Source: Pseudonocardia sediminis
Lineage (GTDB): Bacteria > Actinomycetota > Actinomycetes > Mycobacteriales > Pseudonocardiaceae
Assembly: GCF_004217185.1 (NCBI RefSeq)
Contig: NZ_SHKL01000001.1
Coordinates: 2,192,001-2,256,000, forward strand
Direction of reading: 5' to 3'
Length of the DNA: 64,000 nt
Below are positions 58,402 to 64,000 of this stretch, piece by piece; position 1 is the stretch's first letter, and each line of letters starts with the position of its first letter. The translations under genes and the position numbers were made by a program. The notes beneath the pieces are model-generated. The model did no database searches. It had not been told where the DNA came from and was given only the letters and a program-made list of their open reading frames with translations.

Positions 58402-59826
58402 GTGACTCGCCGTACGAAGATCGTCTGCACCATCGGACCGGCCACCGCGACGCCGGACCGTATCCGGGATCTGGTCGATGCCGGGATGGACGTCGCGCGG
58501 CTCAACTTCAGCCACGGCGACCGCGCCGACCACAAGAACGTCTACACGATGATCCGCCAGGCCGCGGACGACGCGGGCCGCGCCGTCGGCATCCTCGCCG
58601 ACCTGCAGGGCCCCAAGATCCGCCTCGGCCGGTTCGCCGACGGGCCCACCGAGTGGCAGACCGGTGAGGAGGTGCGGATCACCGTCGACGACGTGCCCGG
58701 CACCCACGACCGCGTCTCCACCACCTACAAGGGCCTGGCCACCGACGCCCGGGTGGACGACCGCCTGCTCGTCGACGACGGCAAGGTCGGCCTGCGCGTC
58801 GTTGCGATCGACGGCAACGACGTCGTCTGCCGCGTCACCGAGGGCGGACCGGTCAGCGACAACAAGGGCCTGAACCTGCCCGGCATGAACATCACGGTGC
58901 CGGCGATGTCGGAGAAGGACATCTCCGACCTGGAGTTCGCGCTCAAGCTGCGCGTCGACGTCGTCGCGCTGTCGTTCGTGCGCAGCCCGGCCGACGTCGA
59001 CCTCGTGCACAAGATCATGGACAACGCCGGGGGCGGACGCCTGCCGGTGGTGGCCAAGCTGGAGAAGCCCGAGGCCGTCGACAACCTCGAGGCCATCGTG
59101 CTGGCCTTCGACGGCGTGATGGTCGCCCGCGGCGACCTCGGCGTGGAGCTGCCGCTGGAGAACGTGCCGCTGGTGCAGAAGCGGGCGATCCAGATCGCCC
59201 GGGAGAACGCCAAGCCGGTGATCGTGGCCACCCAGATGCTCGACTCGATGATCACCAACTCGCGCCCGACCCGGGCCGAGGCCTCGGACGTCGCGAACGC
59301 GGTGCTCGACGGCAGCGACGCGGTGATGCTCTCCGGCGAGACGAGCGTCGGGCGCTACCCGATCAAGACGGTGCGCACGATGTCGCAGATCGTGGAGGCC
59401 GTCGAGGCCGGCCCGGCCGACGTGCCGCCGCTCAACCACGTCCCGCGCACCAAGCGCGGGGTGCTCTCCTACGCCGCCCGCGACATCGGCGAGCGGCTCT
59501 CCGCCCGCGCGCTGGTGGCGTTCTCGCAGTCCGGGGACACCGTGCGGCGCCTGTCGCGGCTGCACACCCGTCTCCCGCTGCTGGCGTTCACCCCGGAGCC
59601 CGCGGTGCGCAGCCAGCTCGCGATGACCTGGGGCGTGGAGACGTTCCTGGTCGACCGGGTCGAGTCGACCGACGCCATGGTCCGCCAGGTCGACCACGCG
59701 ATCCTCTCGATCGGCCGGTTCAAGCCGGGTGACCTGGTGGTCATCGTCGCCGGCTCGCCGCCCGCGACCGTCGGCTCGACGAACCTGATCCGCGTGCACC
59801 GCCTCGGCGAGGACGACCACGCCTGA
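58402..59826 (+). CDS. pyk: Pyruvate kinase
   Basis: Pyruvate kinase makes ATP and pyruvate from phosphoenolpyruvate at the end of glycolysis. The 474-residue sequence starts Thr-Lys-Ile-Val-Cys-Thr-Ile-Gly-Pro-Ala. It shows Leu-Asn-Phe-Ser-His-Gly near 35 and Leu-Gln-Gly-Pro-Lys-Ile-Arg near 71. The active-site segment Val-Ala-Lys-Leu-Glu-Lys-Pro-Glu-Ala lies near 217 and Met-Val-Ala-Arg-Gly-Asp-Leu-Gly near 240. Ser-Gly-Glu-Thr-Ser near 313 follows. The length and C-terminal allosteric domain are normal. In M. tuberculosis it lies between lgt and tesB1, as here. Confidence 0.97.
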   Translation: MTRRTKIVCTIGPATATPDRIRDLVDAGMDVARLNFSHGDRADHKNVYTMIRQAADDAGRAVGILADLQGPKIRLGRFADGPTEWQTGEEVRITVDDVPGTHDRVSTTYKGLATDARVDDRLLVDDGKVGLRVVAIDGNDVVCRVTEGGPVSDNKGLNLPGMNITVPAMSEKDISDLEFALKLRVDVVALSFVRSPADVDLVHKIMDNAGGGRLPVVAKLEKPEAVDNLEAIVLAFDGVMVARGDLGVELPLENVPLVQKRAIQIARENAKPVIVATQMLDSMITNSRPTRAEASDVANAVLDGSDAVMLSGETSVGRYPIKTVRTMSQIVEAVEAGPADVPPLNHVPRTKRGVLSYAARDIGERLSARALVAFSQSGDTVRRLSRLHTRLPLLAFTPEPAVRSQLAMTWGVETFLVDRVESTDAMVRQVDHAILSIGRFKPGDLVVIVAGSPPATVGSTNLIRVHRLGEDDHA

Positions 59827-59929
59827 CCCGACCCCGTGCGCGGCGGTGCCTCCTGGAGGACGGGGCACTGCCGGAGCGACGATGTCCGCGCACGAGGGCG
59901 ACACGACCGGCCTGGCAGACTCCCCGGAC

Positions 59930-60856
59930 GTGAGCATCCCCGACTCGGACACGTCCGGCCCCGCACCCGAGGTCGCCGCCGACGGCAGGCCCCGCGGCCA
60001 GGCCGTGCTCGACGACCTCGTCGGGCTCCTGGACCTGGAGCGGCTGGAGGAGAACCTCTTCCGCGGCGTCAGCCCGCCGCACTCGTTGCCGCGGGTGTTC
60101 GGCGGTCAGGTCGCGGGACAGGCGCTCGTCGCGGCGGGTCGTACGGTGCCCGACGACCGGCACGTCCACTCGTTGCACGCCTACTTCATCCGGCCGGGCG
60201 ACCCGAGCGTCCCGATCGTCTACGAGACCGAGCGGGTCCGCGACGGCCGGTCGTTCACCACGCGGCGGGTACTCGGCATCCAGCACGGCGAGGCGATCTT
60301 CTCGCTGTCCGCGTCGTTCCAGGTGCCCCAGCACGGTCTCGAGCACACCGAGCCGCTGGCGGTCGACGCCCCCGACCCGGAGTCGTTGCCCGACCTCGGG
60401 ACCCGGGCGAGCCAGGGCGACAGCAGCTGGCTGACCGACACCCCGCGGCCGCTGGACATCCGCCTGGTCGAGGAGCCGGTCTGGTCGGCGCGGCGCACCG
60501 GTGCCTCGGACGGCCCGATGCGGGTCTGGATGCGCGCCGACGGCCGGCTGCCCGACCACCAACTCCTGCACGTCTGCCTGCTCACCTACGCCAGCGACCT
60601 GACGCTGCTGGGCTCCGTCCTGGCCCGCCACGACGTGGCGTCCTCGCAGGTCCAGATGGCGAGCCTGGACCACGCGATGTGGTTCCACGAGCCGTTCCGC
60701 GCCGACGAGTGGCTGCTCTACACCTGCTACTCGCCGTCCGCGTCCGGCGGGCGTGGGCTGGCCACCGGCCGCTTCTACACCGCCGACGGTCGTCTGATCG
60801 CCAGCACGATGCAGGAGGGGCTGGTCCGCCTGCCCTCCGGAGAGAAGCCCTCATGA
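59930..60856 (+). CDS. tesB: Acyl-CoA thioesterase II (TesB type)
   Basis: TesB hydrolyses acyl-CoA to free acid and CoA. The double-hotdog protein has Phe-Arg-Gly near 45, Arg-Val-Phe-Gly-Gly-Gln-Val near 56 and Ser-Leu-His-Ala-Tyr-Phe near 80. In the second half Leu-Thr-Tyr-Ala-Ser-Asp near 215 and Ser-Leu-Asp-His-Ala-Met-Trp-Phe-His near 240 carry the Asp/Ser/Thr active-site type of the family. The GTG at 59930 (308 residues) is preferred, with CAGACT eight bases upstream; an ATG at 59882 would add 16 residues. The dienelactone hydrolase overlaps its stop by ATGA. Confidence 0.92.
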   Translation: MSIPDSDTSGPAPEVAADGRPRGQAVLDDLVGLLDLERLEENLFRGVSPPHSLPRVFGGQVAGQALVAAGRTVPDDRHVHSLHAYFIRPGDPSVPIVYETERVRDGRSFTTRRVLGIQHGEAIFSLSASFQVPQHGLEHTEPLAVDAPDPESLPDLGTRASQGDSSWLTDTPRPLDIRLVEEPVWSARRTGASDGPMRVWMRADGRLPDHQLLHVCLLTYASDLTLLGSVLARHDVASSQVQMASLDHAMWFHEPFRADEWLLYTCYSPSASGGRGLATGRFYTADGRLIASTMQEGLVRLPSGEKPS

Positions 60857-61569
60857 CCGTCGAGTCCGACGTCTCGATCCCCAGCCTCAACGGCGGGACG
60901 CTGCCCGGTTTCCTGGTCCGCCCGGAGGACACCGCGGGCAGCGCACCGCACCCGGCGCTGCTGATGATCTACGAGGCGTTCGGCATGACCGCCGAGATGC
61001 GCCGGATCGCCCGCGAGCTCGCCGCGGAGGGCTACACCGTCCTGGTGCCGGACCTGTTCGCCCGCGGGAAGATCCGGGCGCTGTGCGTGGCCGCGACGAT
61101 GAACGCCATGAACACCGGCAAGGGCGCGGCCCTCGGGGACCTGGAGTCCGCCCGCCGCTGGCTCGTCGGTCAGCCGACCGTCGACGGCGACCGGATCGGC
61201 ACGATCGGCTTCTGCATGGGCGGCGGGTTCGCGCTGCTGCTGGCCGACACCGGTCTCTACAAGGTCAGCGCCCCGTTCTACGGCCGCGCCCCGCTGCCGC
61301 TGGAGCGCGCCTGCCCGGTGGTCGGCAGCTACGGCGGCCGGGACGGGTTCATCGGGGACTACGGGGACGAGCTCGAAGCCGATCTGACGCGCAACGGCGT
61401 CCCGCACGACGTCAAGACCTACCCCGAGGCCGGCCACTCGTTCATGACCCGCACCGAGGGCGTCTCCGGCGCGATCGCGTCCCGGACGCCGATGCACGCC
61501 GAGTACCACGAGGCCAGCGCCACCGACGCCATGAACCGCGTCCTGACGTTCTTCCGCGAGCACCTCTGA
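60853..61569 (+). CDS. Dienelactone hydrolase family protein
   Basis: This 238-residue alpha/beta hydrolase has the nucleophile C121 in Gly-Phe-Cys-Met-Gly-Gly, typical of dienelactone hydrolase. It also has an aspartate in the Tyr-Gly-Gly-Arg-Asp segment near 163 and the histidine in Ala-Gly-His-Ser-Phe near 197. The N-terminal half has Tyr-Glu-Ala-Phe-Gly-Met near 40, including the conserved glutamate of the family. The substrate is unknown; no aromatic degradation genes are nearby. It is translationally coupled to tesB. Confidence 0.9.
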   Translation: MTVESDVSIPSLNGGTLPGFLVRPEDTAGSAPHPALLMIYEAFGMTAEMRRIARELAAEGYTVLVPDLFARGKIRALCVAATMNAMNTGKGAALGDLESARRWLVGQPTVDGDRIGTIGFCMGGGFALLLADTGLYKVSAPFYGRAPLPLERACPVVGSYGGRDGFIGDYGDELEADLTRNGVPHDVKTYPEAGHSFMTRTEGVSGAIASRTPMHAEYHEASATDAMNRVLTFFREHL

Positions 61570-61579
61570 GAGGTACTGG

Positions 61580-62584
61580 TCAGCGCATCGCCTCGACGAG
61601 GGCGGTGAAGCGGGACGGGGGAGGGGTGTCGCCGGGGATGTTGAACCGCAGGCGGTGCGCGACGTCGCCGAAGCGCGCCCGCAGCGTCGCCGCGATCTCG
61701 GTCTCGGATCCGACGGCGCACATCTCGTGCAGGATGTCATCGGTGACCAGCGGGACCATGTCGTCCCAGCGGCCCTGTTTGGACAGCCGGTTGAGCTCGT
61801 CCTGCAGGTCGCCCCAGCCGTGCAGCTCCAGCACCGGGCGGTAGGCGGGCGTGGAGCCGTAGAACGAGATCTGCTTGCGGACGGCCTCGACGTCACGCTC
61901 GTCGAGGGCGACGAACGGGGAGACCGACAGCTCGAACGCCCCGGCGCCGGCGGGCCGGTGGGCCTCGATCTCCGGGACGATCACCTCCCGCAGGTAGCGC
62001 TCGGTGAGGAACGGGTGCGCGAACAGCCCGTCCGCGACCTGCGCCGCCGTGCGCAGCATGTGCGGCCCGACGGCGGCCAGGAACACCTTCGGCGCGCCGT
62101 GCGGGTTCGGCGGCGGGCTGAAGTTCGGCGTCATCAGCGAGTGGTCGTAGAACTCGCCGCGGTGGGTGAGCTTCTCGCCGGTCTCCCAGGCGTGCCAGAT
62201 CGCGCGCAGTGCCGTCACGAACTCGTGCATCCGCGCCGCGGGCTTCGACCACGGCATCGAGAACCGGCGCTGGATGTGCGGGCGGACCTGGCTGCCCAGA
62301 CCGAGCACCAGCCGTCCACCGGAGTAGCGCTGCAGCTCCCAGGCCGCGTACGCGACCGTCATCGGGGTGCGGGCGAACGCGATCGCCACCGACGGGCCGA
62401 TCTCGATCCGCGACGAGTGTTCCGCGGCCAGGGCGAGGCCGGGGAACGGGTCGCCCACGCTGTTCTCGGCGTTCCAGGCGCCGTCGTAGCCGATCTCCTC
62501 GGCCGAGGCGGCGTCGCCGCCGCTGGTGCCGAGCCCGTCACGCAGCCGTGCGTCGATCTTCACCCCGGTGAGGTTGCCCTCCAC
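61580..62584 (-). CDS. LLM-class F420-dependent oxidoreductase
   Basis: This 334-residue protein has the luciferase-like barrel with Tyr-Asp-Gly-Ala-Trp near 33. It has [21 protein letters not shown] near 68, Gly-Arg-Leu-Val-Leu-Gly-Leu-Gly-Ser-Gln near 89-98 and His-Arg-Gly-Glu-Phe-Tyr-Asp near 140. These fit the actinobacterial F420-dependent group. The substrate is unknown. It starts with GTG, is convergent with the dienelactone hydrolase, and is divergent from metY with 34 bases between the starts. Confidence 0.87.
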   Translation of the reverse strand: MEGNLTGVKIDARLRDGLGTSGGDAASAEEIGYDGAWNAENSVGDPFPGLALAAEHSSRIEIGPSVAIAFARTPMTVAYAAWELQRYSGGRLVLGLGSQVRPHIQRRFSMPWSKPAARMHEFVTALRAIWHAWETGEKLTHRGEFYDHSLMTPNFSPPPNPHGAPKVFLAAVGPHMLRTAAQVADGLFAHPFLTERYLREVIVPEIEAHRPAGAGAFELSVSPFVALDERDVEAVRKQISFYGSTPAYRPVLELHGWGDLQDELNRLSKQGRWDDMVPLVTDDILHEMCAVGSETEIAATLRARFGDVAHRLRFNIPGDTPPPSRFTALVEAMR

Positions 62585-62605
62585 ACGGGCCGCCGGTCAA
62601 CGGGG

Positions 62606-62611
62606 CAGGAT
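62606..62611 (+). promoter_or_regulatory. Probable -10 element of metY
   Basis: CAGGAT lies seven bases before the ATG at 62619. It supports this start over the ATG at 62610. Confidence 0.35.
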
Positions 62612-62618
62612 GGAGACC

Positions 62619-63923
62619 ATGAGCGATCAGCAGCAGGACCGGTCCTGGGGTTTCCGGACCCGGGCCGTCCACGCCGGGGCGGTGCCCGACTCCGAGACCG
62701 GGTCGCGCGCGGTGCCGATCTACCAGACGACGAGCTACGTCTTCAACGACACCCAGGACGCGGCGAGCCTGTTCGCGCTGCAGAAGTACGGGCTGATCTA
62801 CAGCCGGATCGCGAACCCGACCGTCGCCGTGCTCGAGGAGCGCCTGGCGAGCCTCGACGGCGGCATCGGCGCGGTGGCGACGGCCAGCGGCCAGTCCGCG
62901 GAGTTCCTGACCTTCGCCGCGCTCGCCGGGGCCGGGGACCACATCGTGTCGGCGTCGGCGCTCTACGGCGGCACGATCACCCAGCTCGACGTGACGCTGC
63001 GCCGTTTCGGCATCGACACCACGTTCGTCCCCGGCACCGACCCGGCCGACTACGCCGCCGCGATCACCGAGAAGACGAAGCTGATCTTCGCCGAGGTCGT
63101 GTCCAACCCCGGCGGCGAGGTCTCCGACATCGCCGGTCTGGCCGAGGTCGCGCACGCCCGCGGCATCCCGCTCGTCATCGACAACACGCTCGGCACCCCG
63201 TACCTGTGCCGCCCGATCGAGCACGGCGCCGACATCGTGATCCACTCGGTGACGAAGTTCCTCGGCGGGCACGGCACCACGCTCGGCGGCGTCGTCGTCG
63301 AGGCCGGGACGTTCGACTGGGGCAACGGCAACTTCCCGGTCATGACCGAGCCGGTCCCGTCCTACGGCGGCCTGAGCTGGTGGGGCAACTTCCAGGAGCT
63401 CGGCTTCCTGACCAAGCTGCGGGCCGAGCAGCTGCGCGACGTCGGCGCGACGCTGTCGGCGCACTCGGCGTTCCTGCTGCTGCAGGGCGTGGAGACGCTG
63501 CCGCAGCGGATGGACCAGCACGTGGCGAACGCTCAGAAGGTCGCGGAGTGGCTCGAGGCCGACCCGCGGGTGGGCTACGTGCGCTACTCCGGCCTGCCGA
63601 GCCACCCCCACCACGAGCGGGCGAAGAAGTACCTCCCGCAGGGGCCCGGCGCGGTGTTCGCGTTCGGTGTGGCCGGTGGCCGTGCGGCCGGGGCGCGGTT
63701 CATCGAGTCGGTGCAGCTGTGCAGCCACCTGGCCAACGTCGGCGACGTGCGCACCCTCGTCCTGCACCCGGGCTCGACGACGCACCAGCAGCTGACGCAG
63801 TCCCAGCTCGACGAGGCCGGCGTCCCGGAAGATCTGATCCGGATCAGCGTTGGACTGGAGGACCCCGAGGACATCATCTGGGACCTGGACCAGGCCCTGA
63901 CCGCGGCGTCGAAGGAGGCGTGA
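62619..63923 (+). CDS. metY: O-acetylhomoserine sulfhydrylase (MetY)
   Basis: MetY uses PLP to replace the acetyl group of O-acetylhomoserine with sulfide, giving homocysteine. The 434-residue protein has Thr-Arg-Ala-Val-His-Ala-Gly near 13-19, Ile-Tyr-Gln-Thr-Thr-Ser-Tyr near 34 and Tyr-Ser-Arg-Ile-Ala-Asn-Pro-Thr near 60. K213 in Ser-Val-Thr-Lys-Phe-Leu-Gly-Gly-His-Gly is the PLP lysine. The length and the large Tyr-Gly-Gly-Leu-Ser-Trp-Trp loop near 250 are typical of MetY rather than MetB. An ATG at 62610 would add three residues. Confidence 0.94.
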   Translation: MSDQQQDRSWGFRTRAVHAGAVPDSETGSRAVPIYQTTSYVFNDTQDAASLFALQKYGLIYSRIANPTVAVLEERLASLDGGIGAVATASGQSAEFLTFAALAGAGDHIVSASALYGGTITQLDVTLRRFGIDTTFVPGTDPADYAAAITEKTKLIFAEVVSNPGGEVSDIAGLAEVAHARGIPLVIDNTLGTPYLCRPIEHGADIVIHSVTKFLGGHGTTLGGVVVEAGTFDWGNGNFPVMTEPVPSYGGLSWWGNFQELGFLTKLRAEQLRDVGATLSAHSAFLLLQGVETLPQRMDQHVANAQKVAEWLEADPRVGYVRYSGLPSHPHHERAKKYLPQGPGAVFAFGVAGGRAAGARFIESVQLCSHLANVGDVRTLVLHPGSTTHQQLTQSQLDEAGVPEDLIRISVGLEDPEDIIWDLDQALTAASKEA

Positions 63924-63924
63924 G

Positions 63925-64000
63925 ATGACCACGACCCAGGAGACGACACCGACCTGGACGAACCCGCCCGCGATCCGCCGCCAGCAGATCCTGCGTGACA
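63925..64000 (+). CDS. Truncated gene at window end
   Basis: An ATG lies one base after the metY stop, with GAAGGAGG at 63911-63918 as ribosome site, and the frame is open for 25 codons to the window edge. The visible start is Thr-rich, followed by Ala-Ile-Arg-Arg-Gln-Gln-Ile-Leu-Arg-Asp. In actinobacteria a CoA-binding (YccU-like) protein often follows metY and has a similar start, but too little is visible to assign it. Confidence 0.6.
   Translation, partial: MTTTQETTPTWTNPPAIRRQQILRD

Overview
The window is very GC-rich DNA (third codon positions almost all G or C) with frequent GTG starts and many 4-bp ATGA/GTGA gene overlaps. It carries F420-dependent oxidoreductases, a PriA-type HisA, a biotin synthase auxiliary protein and a Trp-associated membrane protein. 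This points to an actinobacterium of the Pseudonocardiaceae, most likely Pseudonocardia or a near relative; the genus is an inference. The housekeeping genes dnaE1 - bioA/F/D/B-bsaP - nadABC - hisDCB/H/A/F/I - trpE/trpC - lgt - pyk - tesB follow the order I recall for Mycobacterium tuberculosis around Rv1547-Rv1618, so the window is a conserved chromosomal core with lineage-specific insertions.

Layout. 1-2556: a membrane protein cut by the window edge, a DMT-type transporter and a GT4 glycosyltransferase. 2896-8427: dnaE1, then an APH(6)-type kinase and a PaaX-type regulator on the minus strand. 8555-20666: the biotin pathway, with bioA separated from bioF-bioD-bioB-bsaP by about 7.6 kb. That insertion holds a SulP/beta-carbonic-anhydrase fusion with thioredoxin, and then a translationally coupled pair: an adenylation-less Pls/PosA-type synthetase (carrier domain plus three membrane/beta-helix modules) and an SbnA-like PLP enzyme. 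20761-27672: alcohol dehydrogenase, PemK/MazF-like protein, nrtR plus a LON-domain gene, and nadABC with a clear palindrome at the nrtR/nadA divergent promoter. 27729-32204: accessory genes, namely an MmyB-like regulator, LLM oxidoreductase, tautomerase, a LEG1-family protein and a winged-helix (AlkZ-like) protein.

32338-42748: histidine genes broken into hisDCB, hisH and hisA-F-I. They are separated by a pair of MEDS-domain signalling proteins, and by MFS, SDR and Nei-like genes. An intact IS481-family element with inverted repeats and a 6-bp target duplication sits exactly at the hisI stop codon. 43833-48417: LysR regulator plus flavin amine oxidase, Rieske oxygenase and reductase, together resembling a methylated or quaternary amine demethylation operon. 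48442-52979: MpaB-like oxygenase, membrane protein, two-component system and TetR regulator. 53035-57799: trpE, the Trp membrane protein, trpC, lgt and DUF2461. trpB and trpA, which usually lie between trpC and lgt, are absent. 57961-64000: VanZ-like protein, pyruvate kinase, TesB thioesterase, dienelactone hydrolase, LLM oxidoreductase, metY and a truncated gene.

Across the window many genes show a -10-like hexamer 6-9 nt before the start codon, which suggests leaderless transcription. Several convergent gene pairs are separated by strong hairpins. No tRNA, rRNA or CRISPR array was seen. All family assignments come from reading motifs by eye, without database searches.
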